A stretch of DNA of 64,000 nt from Ligula intestinalis (GCA_036362985.1 JAYGXS010000003.1:41822128-41886127), one strand, 5' to 3'. Shown: positions 1-10,969, counted from the first letter of the stretch. Program-made: numbers and translations. The notes: generated by a model from the sequence alone, not told the origin.

Positions 1-2
1 AC

Positions 3-440
3 CCCATTGAGCAGTCAGGCATTGTGTATCACATACCATGTCTAAATTGTCCCCGAAACTGCACAGGACAGACAGGGCGTTTGCTTGGTTTGCGCATACG
101 CGAACATAAGCGAGCGGTACAACGGGGCGACGCATCATCGCAAGTGGCCACCCATACCTACGAGACCGGCCACGAGGTTCATTTCGCAGCTGCGAGGGTT
201 ATCGCGCACGCTGGCAACAAAACAGGCCGCGAATTGATTGAAGCCTAGGCCTTGGATGAGAACTTACTCAATCTGGCGCCGGCAAACATCGCACTGCGCA
301 GGCATCTCCCGAATGATGGCACAATCGGTTGGCTGTTCCCTCTCCCCGTTTCCCCCTTTATAACCGTTGATTGTTCCCTGCATCCTGCAACTGTTTCTTG
401 TCTTTCGTGCACGCCTTTTATCTCTGACGATGGACTCTAG
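3..440 (+). mobile_element. Penelope-like element 3' end with decayed GIY-YIG endonuclease
   Basis: The frame from base 3 to a TAG at 246-248 reads a GIY-YIG nuclease C-terminus: GIVYHIPC, then CTGQTGR, then IREHKRAV, then a THTYETGHEV segment. In PLEs this domain follows the reverse transcriptase and nicks the target DNA. Intact domains have a Tyr-Ile/Val-Gly second motif; here that position reads Cys-Thr-Gly, so the nuclease is probably dead. The frame resumes after the stop (ALDENLLNLAPANIALR), so the stop is likely a nonsense change. The RT part lies left of the window. Bases 250-440 look like the element's 3' tail. Confidence 0.75.
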
Positions 441-539
441 AAAGTGCCCAAAAGCTCAGACAAGTAGAAATATGATTCCGGTAATCGCAACGCGTTCTAC
501 TTAAGTCATTAAATACACTTCCCACACCCTCAAGGAGCT

Positions 540-736
540 TGAAAAATTTGATCACTGAAAAGATTATGCATCACCTAACCGAGAATATCCTACTTCATTC
601 AAGTCAGCGTGGTTCCTCGAAAGAAGATCCTCTGACACCTAACAGTTCTCTTTTTTTGATAATATGCTACATTCTACAAAGATTGAATTGCACTTTATAC
701 ACTTTATATCGATTTCACTAAACCCTTTGATCGTAT
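540..736 (+). mobile_element. LINE-C reverse transcriptase fragment
   Basis: This stretch is collinear with 33166-33345: both carry the HHLTENILL segment, then a diverged match through a region that reads VHFDFAKALNRVV in the other copy. That segment is the LINE RT palm motif with the first catalytic Asp. The fragment is short and frameshifted, and it is joined abruptly at about 737 to a different LINE. Confidence 0.55.
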
Positions 737-1790
737 TATCCAAGATCTTCGAAAGTTCGATGGTGAAAGGGGCTCTGTCTACTGACTGGAAGCTGATCGA
801 CATAACCCCTATTCATGAAGGAGGAAAGGGAACGTCGCCCAATAATTTTAGACCATTTAATCTGCCAAGCAAAGTAGTGAAGAAAGAAATCAAAACGGAA
901 CTAATGAGATCTACTGAGAAGATCAACTTGCTAAGCCCAGCGCAACATGTATTCCGACGTGTTGGATCTTGTCTCACTAAGATGCTATCATCGACGGAAA
1001 TCTGAACGAATTCTTTGGAAATGGGTTCGTCGCCCGATGTGATCTACATTGACTTCAGCAAGCATTTGACAATGTCCCACACAGACAACTTCTATGAAAG
1101 CTGCATCAAATGGATGTGACCGGAAATCTACTTAAATGGTTAGCAAACTTTCAAACAGGCAGACGTCTGCGTTTTTGTATTGGAAAAACCAAAATAGGAT
1201 GGAAAGCCGCTTCCAGTGTGGTTCAGCAGGGAAGCTTTCTGGGTTCCATTCTTTCTCTGATCCATGTAAACGAATGCCAAGATTGCCTCTAATGTGAAAA
1301 AGTTATATGTGCAGCCAAACTTAAGATTTGGATTACGATAGAAAGCTCGAAGAATGGACATACTTTACGAAATGACTTGAATCGCTTGCAAATTGGTGTG
1401 AAAAGTGGCTACTGTAGCTCACTTTCAACAAAAACTAAGTCATCCGCCTACGGTCTAGTTTCAGAAAGGTGATACCATTTGAGTATGACGACTTGATTGA
1501 AGGTCACCAACTCGGGCCAGTGGACGAACTACGGGATCTAGGTGTATGCATGACACCAGACCTCAAACCGTCAACTCAGTGTGCCAAAACCGCAAAAAAG
1601 TATATGGGCATTCTAGGAGCGATCTGAAGATAATTCCTCTGTTTGATGCGGAGATTTTCGGGCTAGTCTTCGGAACATTTTTTCGGCTGCTGCTAGAATA
1701 TTCCGTCCAGGCATGGTGCCCCTGGATGAAGTAAGACTACGCAGTGCTAAACAAAGTTCAAAGAAGGATGACTAAATGATTCAGCAACTA
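737..1790 (+). mobile_element. CR1-like LINE (LINE-B type) RT fragment, heavily decayed
   Basis: Several frames together read a CR1-type RT. 740-1003 has WKLIDITPIHEGGKG and NNFRPFNLPSKVV. 1040-1090 has DVIYIDF then a frameshifted AFDNVPH (palm motif A region). 1110-1290 reads LLKWLANFQTGRRL and VVQQGSFLGSI, where VPQGSVLGP is usual. 1700-1780 has LLLEYSVQAWCPW, the C-terminal block. Frameshifts and stops throughout mark it as a pseudogene. No TSD could be seen. Confidence 0.65.
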
Positions 1791-2445
1791 AGAAGGTCAT
1801 CCATATGAAGGTCAAGTAGAAAGGCCTGTGACAGCTGTTCCAATGTCCTCTCGACGCCCACCAGGCTTGATCTAGTGGCTGCTCTAGTGCCGCCTTTTCC
1901 CTTGCATCCAAACGGCTACGACAGGCTTCTTAACTAAGAGACGCACCAACAAAGCACAGCCGCCTCAAACTTGACCTCAGCACAGTCAAGGCCACATCTG
2001 CAAGCAGCGTTTACCTAGCGCGAACCGGCCAGCCTGCCTTTTTAAACATGGTAAATGTTCCCCTGACTGGCCCTTTGACCTGCCCAATCAGACATCACAC
2101 ACACACACACACACACTGTCGCATCCTGATACGAACAATGGCAAACAAATGCACAACACACCACTGCTACCTTGTTCACAGAACGGCTGTAGTACAAACA
2201 CCACTTCGGACAAGTTCCCAGACGAACGCTTTTATCTCTCACAGGCAAACACTTTTTGAAAATAGCGGCTTTTTAAACTCTATATTCATTTTCATTGTAG
2301 GAGTTTTTTAACTGCATATACTTTTCAGTTCATCATTAATTGCAAAAAATCGCCGAATATTGCCCCATAAAGACAATTTCTGCCGATATTGTTACAAATG
2401 TGTACGTTTATCTGCACAAATTGTTAAATGCTTCTTTTTTTATGA
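1791..2445. other. Unassigned stretch with an (AC)n tract
   Basis: No reading frame here resembles a known protein. The only structured sequence is the dinucleotide run at 2096-2116. It could hold diverged ends of the flanking elements, but I cannot show that. Confidence 0.4.
2096..2116. repeat. (AC)n microsatellite
   Basis: About ten uninterrupted CA units. Confidence 0.9.
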
Positions 2446-2815
2446 AACTGTGTCTGCTCGGCCTCGACGACTTGCTCTGGTCCGTTTGCAGTCCACGAAG
2501 GCAGAATTCGAACACATACTGCAACTCGGCATTATCCGACCGTCTGATTGTCCCTGGACTTCCGCTCTTTACATCGTGTCCAATGCCATATCCGGCGACT
2601 GGAGACCCTGTGGCGACTTTTGTACGCTTTACAATGTCACGATTCCGGATCGGTATCCCGTGCCACATGTTCAGGATTTTTCTGAAGCTCTCTTCGGCAA
2701 AATGGTTTTCTCGACGACAGACCTGGTACGCACCTTTCATCAGATTCCGGTCACCCCTGAGAACAATCTGAAGACTGCGTGGCTCACACAATACTGCCTT
2801 AACGTTTCAGAGGTT
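2446..2815 (+). pseudogene. gypsy reverse transcriptase, N-terminal part
   Basis: The frame reads fingers and palm of a gypsy RT: a GIIRPS block, a WRPCGDF block, PDRYPVPHVQDF and the FSTTDLVRTFHQI motif that carries the first catalytic Asp. Similarity fades after KTAW near 2785, where foreign sequence begins. Confidence 0.8.
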
Positions 2816-3174
2816 CATTGACCATTGCCAATACAAGCGAACATCCGTGTCCCAGGAAGTAATTGAGAAGAAGGCTCGACCGCTAGGACAATATGTCAAT
2901 TTGCCTGACGTTTCGATATCCTTCGTAGACTTTGAACCCCGCCAGGCTTCATGCTGAAGATAATGCTGCTGAAGCAGCAGCCCGCAGTCTGCTAACCCTT
3001 CAGCCGATAGCGCGCAACTTTTGCCGACAACCATTGAAGGAAGACTGAGAACACTCTGTTCTTGTGCCAACCCTCTCCATCTGGAACTAATGCTATTAAA
3101 CGATATGAAACAGTTCTCCTGCTGATGAGTCAACTCAGCTTACAACTGTACATTTATTCCGTTTGTATCATACC
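2816..3174. other. Insert inside gypsy RT, left part, unidentified
   Basis: This sequence interrupts the gypsy RT. It has no recognisable protein. Together with the element X copy that follows, it accounts for the missing RT middle. Confidence 0.4.
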
Positions 3175-3405
3175 TTTGAAGGCAGGTTTTTTTTCACTTG
3201 AAACAAACAACCGATCTCGCCCAGTATTGACAAAACAAAAAACCTGAAACAAAACCAATACTGGCTGCAAAATAGGGAGTTTGTTTTAGGTTTTTTCCGG
3301 TCTTCGAGGTGTTGGAAGGCGCCCAAGAGGTGCATTACCAACTCTTTACAATTGCCTGTAAACTGGCATAATAAAAAATATTATTATTATTAATATTATT
3401 ATTAT
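3175..3405 (-). mobile_element. Element X, partial copy 1
   Basis: Homologous at DNA level to the right part of the copy at 32162-32866, in the same orientation. Shared landmarks are a T-run next to AAACAAAC, a 'caatactggctgcaaaa'-type segment, 'gttaggttttttcc' and a gcgcc motif near the end. It sits in the disrupted gypsy RT. Only about a third of the element is present. Confidence 0.6.
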
Positions 3406-3406
3406 T
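3379..3406. repeat. (ATT)n simple repeat
   Basis: Imperfect TTA/ATT units at the end of the element X copy, possibly its tail. Confidence 0.8.
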
Positions 3407-3471
3407 CGTCATCATATACATGAGTAGCAGAAAACAGAACCTCTTTCGCGTTCATTGAGCATGTTTTACAC

Positions 3472-4080
3472 GGCTTGCCATTTGTCTAGCCCTACGTCGA
3501 TGACCTTTTGGTGCCTAGTCAGAGTGCTGAAGAACATGTGGACCACCTACCCCAGATCTCACTGATTTAGAAGTTAGGCTTTATACTCAATCCCTCAAAG
3601 TGTGTGTTTGGTGTGCTATCTCTTGAATTTCTTTGCCATCTTTTCAACACCGAAAGTTTGCCTCCCCTCCCTTCTAAGGTTGAGACCAGTCGTGATTTTC
3701 TTCCACCAACTTCGAAGCGTCAGTTAACACGTTTTTTCGCATGGTGAACTTTTACCGCCAGTTCCACCCGAACTGTGCCGACCTCATGCTACTGCTCAAC
3801 AATCTGTTGTCTGCTCCCAAAGGCCCTCTTCAACTTATTGGAGAAACATTGACTGCCTTCGGAAGAATCAAGACTGTCCTGGCCGACGCAACCCTGCTAA
3901 CGCATCCCTCTCCCGAGGCTCAGCTCTCCTTGATGGTAGACGCTTCGACCATAGCCGTGGGTGCAGTCCTGCAACAACATCTGCCTGGTTCTAGTCAACA
4001 ATTGGCCTTCTTCTCGAAGAAATTCTTGCCCGCTGATATGTGCTACAGCACCTTTGGCCGTGAACTCCTCACCTGGCAGT
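3472..4080 (+). pseudogene. gypsy RT C-terminal part and RNase H
   Basis: 3472-3560 restores the RT frame around YVDD with AEEHVDHL. 3741-4082 is open and reads the tether (FYRQFHPNCADL) and the start of RNase H with the first acidic residue in LMVDAST. It is closed by a TGA at about 4080, after which RNase H continues in other frames to about 4280. Confidence 0.75.
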
Positions 4081-4679
4081 GAAGAATTTCCGACACTAGC
4101 TCGAGGGTCGGGACTTCACGCTCTTTACGGACCACAAGCCGCTTAACTTTTTTCTTCGGTCCCACTCTGATAAGTACAACCCCTAAGAAAGTGGCCACCT
4201 GGACTACATTTCTCAATTCACCACCAACATCCGCCACATCGATGGTACAAAGAATAAGGTGGCTGACGTTCTGTCTTGACTTTCCCTCTTTGCCCTTCAA
4301 CTCTCACAGGGGTTCGACCTTGGTGCTATGGCAGTGGAGAAAAAACGAGTTAGCTTTGCCGGCGACGAAGCTATCACTGGTCTCCAGCCTGAGGACGTTC
4401 CCCACCACACCGGGACTGGCACCACCTTTTGTGATGGGTCAATCCATTTTATCGCCCCTTTTTATCGCCTTTGATGAGTTGAGCTTTGTTTCAAACTCTT
4501 CATGGACTCTTTCAGCCTGGGATTACAGCCTTAAAACCTCTTCCTGGAAAGGTTATTCTGGCCTGGCATGAAAAAGAACGTCAAACCTTGGGCCTGCTCC
4601 TGCCCCAGTTGCCAGCGGAGCAAGGTTCATCGTCACAATAAGTATCCACCTGGCACTTTCGCAGCCCCAAAGCTCGATT

Positions 4680-5228
4680 CAATCATGTCTATCTTGCTGT
4701 CGTCAGCCCGTTGACTCCATCTAATGCCCATACCCATCTTCTTATTTGCGTCGACCGCTACATCCTCTTTTCCGAAGCCATCTTTTTGCCAAACGTGCAG
4801 ACAGAAACCATCATCAAGACCTTTGTCAGTCGTGGGTCGCCACTTTTAGTGCGTCATCTACCGTTACCATTGATCGCGGCACACAATTCAATTTTGATAT
4901 TTTCACTACCCTTTTCAACTTCCGTGGTTTCACTCGCACCCGGACGACAGCCTACAATCCCGCTGCTAATGGTATGGTGGAAAAACTTCATTGGCAACTC
5001 AAGGCTGCCCTGTGAGCTGCAGAAGATCCAGACAACTGGTCAGACAACCTGCCTCTTTTTCTCGTCGGAATCCACTCGGCACTGAAGTTGGACTAAGATC
5101 GCAGCGTGGCCGAGCTAGTATTTGGCACAACTCGCCGTTTGCCCGGCGCGATAGTCAGTCCAACTCCACGACCCATATCGGATCCTTAAAGCACCTCCAC
5201 TCCACCATCTTCTTCGATTGCAACTAGT
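4680..5228 (+). pseudogene. gypsy integrase core, multiply frameshifted
   Basis: Two overlapping frames share an rve-type integrase core: CVDRYILFSEA (first Asp) in one, then DRGTQFNFDIF (second Asp) and YNPAANGMVEKLH (the catalytic Glu region) in the other. The GTTRRLPG segment at about 5125 is the post-core block. Sequence is lost at the trinucleotide repeat from 5241. Confidence 0.75.
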
Positions 5229-5240
5229 CTTAGTAGGTAA

Positions 5241-5323
5241 AAGTAGGTAGTAGTAGTAGTAGCAGTAGTAGTAGTAGTAATAGTAGTAGTAGTAGGAGTA
5301 GGAGTAGGAGGAGGAGAAGGAGG
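5241..5323. repeat. (TAG)n / (GGAGTA)n microsatellite
   Basis: Imperfect AGT/TAG triplets grade into GGAGTA and GGAGAA units. It lies between the gypsy integrase and a LINE-A fragment. On the minus strand it gives a spurious poly-Tyr frame. Confidence 0.9.
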
Positions 5324-5344
5324 TAATAGTTACTTCACTGCTCA

Positions 5345-6090
5345 GCTGAGCACGAGTGGCGTTTTTCAAGGCACTGTATTGGGTCCTTTACTCTTCATTC
5401 TATATACCAAAGAAATTTTAACTGCTCTGAAAAATTCACACAATCTCATTTATGCAGATGACCTCAAATGCATTTACTCATTTTCTTAGGACACAGCCAA
5501 TATATGCGTTGATAAAATAAACTCGGACCTGCTTACACTCTCACGTTGTGGTGCTACCTGGCAGATGGAGTTCTCTCCATCCAAGTGTAGTTTCATGTGT
5601 TTTGGTCGCGCCAAGGTTCCTTGTCCACTAGTCTTTCAAAATACTCCACTTTTAGAACGATCAACCATAAAAGATTTAAGTCTAAGCTACACAAATAAAC
5701 TAGCATTGCCGCCTAATGCGGATCGAATATCTGCGAAGGCTGCACAGATATGTGGTTTTATATCACATAATTTCTCCCTGTTGGAAGTAAACTTCAAAAT
5801 TTATCGCATGTATGTTCTACTCATCCTAGAATACTGCTGTCCCCTCTTTGGTCTAATGAATGCTTCTGACCGCGGTAAGGTTGAAAATGTACAGAGAATA
5901 TTTACTCGCAAAATATTCGGTCTCCCTCGATCAACTATTTCTTATGTGGAGAGATGGCAGTTAGCGAACATGGCATTTCTTTGGGTCAGAAGATTCAAAG
6001 TGGGCCTCTGTTTTCTTTTTTGTGTAACTCTACCCCTCACCTCCCACGAATCGATGCTCTTATTCCCGCAGATAGACCTTATATTAATAA
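5345..6090 (+). mobile_element. LINE-A (CR1-like) RT fragment, copy 1
   Basis: From 5345 the frame reads SGVFQGTVLGPLLFILY, then YADDLKCIYSF (catalytic YADD at about 5455-5466), a stop, then 5565-6080: FSPSKCSFMCFGRAK, LLERSTIKDLSLSY, ADRISAKAAQICGFISH, LILEYCCPLFGLMN and VQRIFTRKIFGLPRS. That order is RT motif B', palm motif C, then the thumb and C-terminal region of CR1-type pol. The 5' part is missing, and the 3' end is cut by element X at about 6090. Confidence 0.8.
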
Positions 6091-6750
6091 TTATAATAAG
6101 GTTTATTTGTAAAGCACATCTTTGGCGCCGTCAGAAACCCCGGAAGGCAGGAAAAAACCTAACCCAAACCCCTTCTTTCGCGGTGAGTATTGCATTTGTT
6201 GTCTTTTGCTATGTCAATAGTGTGTGAAATAAGGAGTTTGTTTTAAGTGAAAAAAACCTGACTTCTAAGGTACAATACTAGAAAAACATGAAGAAAAATA
6301 ACTATACATTGTACGTGTTAAGGTTTTATAGTAAGAATACTTTGGGTCTGGAAAAACTGTCATGTCCTTTAACTGAGGTATACTTAGCCACGATCAGTTT
6401 GAAGGCGAAAAAAATCAGCCGAGGACATCGCATCTTCCGTATATATAGGTCTGCTCGATACGGAGATTACAATCGTTGTCCATTGGCAGAAGTTTAATAA
6501 TTAGATGGGACGTTGCAGATGTCTGAGGTGGGTCGAGGCAGCTGCGAAGCACCATCGTCATTCAAGTGCATCGGCAGAAGACACTTGGCCTTTCGTTTGT
6601 CGAATATCTAAGTGAGATTGAGATTTACATCATTAGCATTGATACTTCTGATGCATTATAAGAGGAAACAATATACATTTTAGTATAGTTGTAGAGAAAA
6701 TTATTTTCTTTCATACTTATTTTTTATAAACATTGAGATGTTATTCGAAG
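6091..6750 (+). mobile_element. Element X, near-complete copy 2
   Basis: Matches the minus-strand copy at 32162-32866 over nearly its whole length. It begins near 'aataaggtttatttgtaaag' and ends near 'aacattgagatgttattc'. The middle part carries a coding-like stretch (SKNTLGLEKLSC, then GTLQMSEVG) that is broken here but open in the 32-kb copy. The family is not one I recognise; it has no RT or transposase motif and no obvious terminal repeats. It inserted into LINE-A copy 1. Confidence 0.6.
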
Positions 6751-7057
6751 AATATTGGAATAGATACATTGTTCTTTGTTTTTGTTTTTATTTTTTAATG
6801 TTTAAGGATTGAAAAAGGAGGCAAGGCACAATTTTGCTTCAGCTTTGATTTGATCAGCGTTGGAAACCGTCGACTGGAAAGCCTCCAGCAGTGGCCAGTT
6901 TTCCCCAAAATTTACGGGAACTCTCCTGGACCGTTAGATCCCTTTTTGGTCCGAATTGGACGTCAAAGAACTGGTTAGCAAAGTGTCCTATTTTGTTCAG
7001 AAATATATGCGTCATGTCATTTGAGAAGAACTGCTTGGTCTTTCTTCTAAATTCGGC

Positions 7058-7806
7058 TTAACTGTGGCTTTTGCGAATATCGTTGGGTAGGGCATTCCAT
7101 AAGATCGCATATCTTATGGTGTAGAAATTTGATCGCTGGGCCGTTCTAGCTTTAGCGTTATGAATTGTATGCTGGTTGTTTCTAGTGGGACGGGAACCGT
7201 TTTGATTTGTTAACATATTATTGCTAAGGATGTTCTGATTATGTGTCACTTTAAATAGGAAAAATAAACCGTTTTGGAGTCGCCTTTGCCAGAGGGGTTT
7301 AAGACCATATCTATTGTACAATATTTTATAGGAGTCTCGGGCGTCATCGCGGTTACACAGAACTCTGGTAAACCTTCGCTGGATTTTTTCTTGTTTCTGC
7401 GTGTCATCTGATGACATGGTACCGAAAAATATTGAGCTGTAATCTAGAATAGGTAAAACGTACATTTTGTTAAGTTTAGTCTTAAGTGTAATTGATGTGA
7501 AAATTTTACTTATGAACCCACATAGTCGATTGGCTTTTGGTGCGATTTGTTTAACGTGTGGGGATGAGTCAAGAGTAGTAGAATAGCGGAGACCTAAATC
7601 TTTTATAGATGTTAGCTGTTTTATTTCTTGACCACTTAACATTATGGAGGGAAGTTTTAGTGGTCCAAAAATCATGAGATGACATTTTGTTGGTGAAAAC
7701 GGCATTTGCCACTGAACACTCCAGTCGTTTAGTTTTTGAAGGTCTAATTCCATTGTTCATTGCACACTTCTTATCGAATTTTTGTTATAGGCATGTGCGA
7801 GTTTTA
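7058..7806 (-). pseudogene. LINE-D pol C-terminal region
   Basis: This open frame follows the RT palm: LNDWSVQWQMPFSPTKCH (thumb region), TSIKDLGLRYS, KANRLCGFISKIF, ILDYSSIFFG, then ERFTR-like QRRFTRVLCN and the ILWNALPNDIRKS block near the end. CR1 pol proteins end with this block order. The frame is lost at 7058, but similarity continues frameshifted to about 6860. Confidence 0.8.
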
Positions 7807-7807
7807 A

Positions 7808-8663
7808 GTCATCTGCATATCAAAATGTTTTAGCAGAGGTTGATATCGTAGATAACTCATGAATGTAAATGAGAAATAAGAGGGGACCTAGGATAGTGCC
7901 TTGAAAAACACCACTGCTTATATGAGCTGGTTCTGATACTATATTTCGAAGTTGTACTACTTGGAATCGGTTTTGAAGATAGGATTTGAGGAAATCAAGG
8001 AGGGGGGGGCGAATCCCGTGACTCACTAGTTTCACGATCAGTCTTTTAAGGGGAACTTTGTCAAAGGCTTTTTTTATCAAAGTAAATTGTAGCTACCGTG
8101 TTCCCATCATCTCGATTTCTGGTGACGAATACCAAGAAAGTGAGATGGCAGGACTGGCATGACTTTTTAGGTGAAAAGGCATGTTGAGAGGGAGGTATGA
8201 GATGTACATTCGTCAGATAGTCTAACATTTGGTTATAAATTATATTTTCTAAGATTTTTGCTAAAACCGATGTTCGGTGAACGCCACGATAATTTTGGGC
8301 ATTGGACCGATTTCCGTTTTTGTAAATTGGGGTGATACATAATTTTTTACATATTTCTGGATAAGTACCATTTGACTGCAGTAACGAGAAAAGGTTAGAC
8401 AGAAGTATTGGGGCATATGTCATATGTCTCAGTATGCAAGGAGGGATTCTATCCGTTCCATATGATGTGCAATTGGACAGTTGGCGGATAGCTTTCTCTA
8501 CAGTTTCTTCGTAAAACAATATCTCTTTTAATACTAGTGCCGTCATTTCTGTTGGTTGGGGGATTGGTTCTTCCTCGACTGAATAGTTGGTTGAGGAATA
8601 CTCGTTAAAAAGATTTGCTATTTGGTTGTCACTTGTTATTACTATTCCTTGGTCATCAAGCAC
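7808..8663 (-). pseudogene. LINE-D reverse transcriptase
   Basis: Two overlapping frames (8663-8061 and 8080-7820) read the RT fingers and palm: SYGTDRIPPCIL, NAQNYRGVHRTSVLAKIL, SQHAFSPKKSCQS, ATIYFDK then FDKVPLKRLI (motif A), SSGVFQGTILGPLLFLIY (motif B). The catalytic YADD lies at 7819-7808, one codon after a TGA. One frameshift near 8070 and that TGA are the main breaks. Confidence 0.85.
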
Positions 8664-8787
8664 GATTTGGAGGGCTTGTTTTTGATGATTGTTTATTTTA
8701 TTTCCGGAAGATTTGGGCTATCCCTTCTGGGGACTCGATTGCTCGATGTTCTGCTGCTATTGTCTTATTTGTTTCAATGTTCTGGGC

Positions 8788-9117
8788 TTACTTGTGAATC
8801 TCTGTAATGCATCTGAGCGTAGATAGATAACTAATACATGGGTCGCGGAGTTGTTTTTTAAGTTGTTTTAGCCGTTTGGAACGGAAGTTTGGTATGAGTG
8901 ATTTCTTACATGGGGATCTCTCGTCAATTAGGGTATCTTGAATTAAATTAAGGGTGGCATATATTATGTTTACAGCTTCTAGTGGGGATGTTGGTAGGAG
9001 GATAGAGCTCCAATCCAATAACCTCATGTAGTTATTCATAGATTCAATGTCAAGATTTTTGGGGTTTATAGAAGTGTAACTAGGATCAGGCCTTATTTTA
9101 CTGTTAAGCGGGAGCAC
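8788..9117 (-). pseudogene. LINE-D endonuclease-RT linker
   Basis: An open frame between EN and RT. It contains SMNNYMRLLDWSSIL and a basic segment (FRSKRLKQLKKQLRD) of the kind that joins EN and RT in CR1 elements. It is linked to the EN frame by a stop at about 9178. Confidence 0.7.
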
Positions 9118-9177
9118 TGCTATTATTGTCTTATGATCACTATCAAAGGTTAAGCTGTCGTAGTGCGCATATAAGGG

Positions 9178-9755
9178 TCAGATATCATTAAAGAGAATAA
9201 CATCGAGTATATTGTTTCCTCTGGTTGGTTTGTTTATTATTTGTGTCCAGTTATAAAAGACAATTGATGATAATAATTCATCATGTCTGGATGGGGCTGA
9301 TAGTTCTGTCCAGTTTATTTCTGCACGGTTTAAGTCTCCTGCAATTATCTTATGTTCGGTTTGGATATTTGAAAGAATTTCTAGTAGATTTGTAAGGTCC
9401 GTGTCATCATTACTATATTCCGGAGGGGTGTACAAACATCCAATTAGAATGCTTTTAAGGGTCTTGGATGTTATTATAGCGAGGCACGCTTCAACATTGA
9501 ACGTCTCCTGAAGAACCTCAAAGCCACTCTGTTCTATGGTAGATCTAATGTAGATCATCCAACCTCCCCCTCGTTTATTAGCACGGTCCTGTCTATAGAA
9601 GGTGTAGTTTGCTATAAAAGGTGAAGCATTGGAGGTTGATTCGTTTACCCATGTTTCTGTTAAAAAGACTTTATCGGGATTGTGTGCATCAATAAAAGTC
9701 CTAAGTCGTGGAACTTTGTTAACTATCGATCTAGCATTAATAAGAGCAGCACTTA
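9178..9755 (-). pseudogene. LINE-D APE-type endonuclease
   Basis: Reading upstream of the first ATG of the open part, the frame gives INARSIVNK (N-terminal Asn motif), VFLTETWVN (catalytic Glu), YRQDRANKRGGGWMIYIRS, LIGCLYTPPEYS, HKIIAGDLNRAEINW (catalytic GDxN) and NILDVILF. These are the ordered motifs of AP-endonuclease-like LINE nucleases that nick the target for reverse transcription. A stop near 9178 ends it before the final SDH motif, which is still visible downstream as FDSDHKTI. Confidence 0.85.
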
Positions 9756-10403
9756 TGGTGTCGGATACAAAATCTGGAATCTGTTGTGAAAAAATGGATT
9801 CCTATTATTTGTTTGATTGTGTTGAGGGCTCATGTGCGGAAATTGTGTGATTGGTGGATAATATGGTGGTGTTGGACTATTTGTGGCGAATTGTGCATTA
9901 TTGGGAAAAAGTGGTGATGAGAGTGATGGAATTCGATGGCATTGTGTAACTATTGGAGGGTATGGTGGTGTGCGAGGTTGGATTTGAGTGTGTGTGTTAT
10001 ATTGAAAGGGTTAGGTGTGCGGTGGTCGTCTTGTGTATGGGTGTTATTTGGGGGTGTGCATTTAAATACGGATATTCGTTTTGATGTGCAATTCTGTTTG
10101 GGAATGGTGATCTATTCTGGGTTGTTCGGGGGAAATAATCTAACACTGGTTTACTACTTTGGTTCGTTGAGTTAGGACTGGTATTGCTATTTATGGACAT
10201 GTCTAGACTTGTGTTTTATTTATCAGTGTATGTTGATTAGATCCAGGATAAGTGTCGTTCATGTCTAGTATGGTTGTACTATTTCGGGGTCTTTTGTTTG
10301 AACATTATTCTTTCCCTTAATTGCTTCGGCAGGTTAATTATTTGCTTTCTGGTTGTCATTATTATAATATGAAGAAGTCGCTCTCAAGTCACCTAAGCTA
10401 ATG
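9756..10403. other. LINE-D interval between ORF1 and endonuclease
   Basis: Low-complexity GT-rich sequence on the + strand (AC-rich on the coding strand). It has no continuous frame and probably carries the variable part of ORF1 and the ORF1-ORF2 junction. Confidence 0.4.
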
Positions 10404-10763
10404 CTACGTTGATAGTTTTCGTTTTCCTTCCCAGAGGAGGAGGAACTCGTTAATTGTTCCTCTGAAGATGTATTTTGTGGTGTTTCCGTCCTCTGCGACT
10501 ATGTGTGGCTGACTTTGTTTACGCCCTTTGTCTTTGTGAAAAACTTGTCTGCGCTGCATCGGGGTCAAGTCAGGGCCTATGTATGCTTTAAAATTCTGGA
10601 AAGACCTATTTATTTCAGAGTTTTCTAGTAGCATTTGAGCTTTGGCGTGAGTAGAACATGTAAGCAAAATCAGTTTGTTTTTACTTCGCGAATTTAGTCT
10701 TTTGATAGACACTATGCCTATACTTATCCCACATTGTTGAAAAACGTTTTGTATTGCTACCAT
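10404..10763 (-). pseudogene. LINE-D ORF1 protein, C-terminal part
   Basis: A 119-codon frame with the features of CR1 ORF1 proteins: IVSIKRLNSRSKNKLILLT (an RRM-like strand pattern), then AYIGPDLTPMQRR, a variant of the 'PDLTP.QR' motif common in these RNA-binding ORF1s, then TTKYIFRGTI. ORF1 protein coats LINE RNA. No N-terminal zinc knuckles were seen. Confidence 0.6.
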
Positions 10764-10969
10764 TGGATTACTCGTTTGAGGAAAATTGCGGCAGATTATA
10801 TTACAGCTACGTTCTGATCTACCTGAAACTTCTAAACTACTTAATGTACCACAGACTCAATCTGAGGTAAATTCCTGAGGTTGCTTTCCATTGAATTTGA
10901 GTCCAGAAGTGAATTAAGAATCTTAAATACAGGTTAATACTTTTCAATAAAGTTTGTTAAATTTAAGAG

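Larger units (their letters stand above)
2446..5228 (+). mobile_element. Ty3/gypsy LTR retrotransposon pol body, interrupted and decayed
   Basis: Gypsy pol blocks appear in order. RT start at 2450-2790: SARPRRLA, EFEHILQLGIIRPS, FSTTDLVRTFHQIPV. RT catalytic YVDD at about 3488-3500. The RT/RNase H tether and RNase H at 3741-4082: MVNFYRQFHPN, SLMVDASTIAVGAVLQQ, FFSKKF. An integrase core is spread over several frames at 4690-5200: ICVDRYILFSEAI, TIDRGTQFNFDIF, TTAYNPAANGMVEKLHWQLK. Gag, protease and the 5' LTR are absent. RT is broken at about 2790-3480 by inserted sequence, and there are many stops and frameshifts. The integrase tail and LTR may be those at 24001-24656. Confidence 0.85.
6776..10770 (-). 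mobile_element. LINE-D: nearly full-length CR1-like non-LTR retrotransposon
   Basis: Read on the minus strand, it has an ORF1 piece (10763-10404), an APE-type endonuclease (about 9755-9178), a linker (9117-8788), an RT (8663-7820 with YADD at 7819-7808), a C-terminal domain (7753-7058) and an A-rich 3' tail near 6776-6800. The order is that of CR1-clade elements. Each ORF is broken by a few stops or frameshifts, so this is an inactive but fairly young copy. It is the most complete LINE of this type in the window and is related to LINE-A, sharing the IKDLGLRYS and NRLCGFISK blocks. Confidence 0.85.

Noticed and set aside
5115..5369. Minus-strand open frame with a run of Tyr residues
   Set aside because: It is the translation of the TAG/AGT microsatellite at 5241-5323, not a gene.
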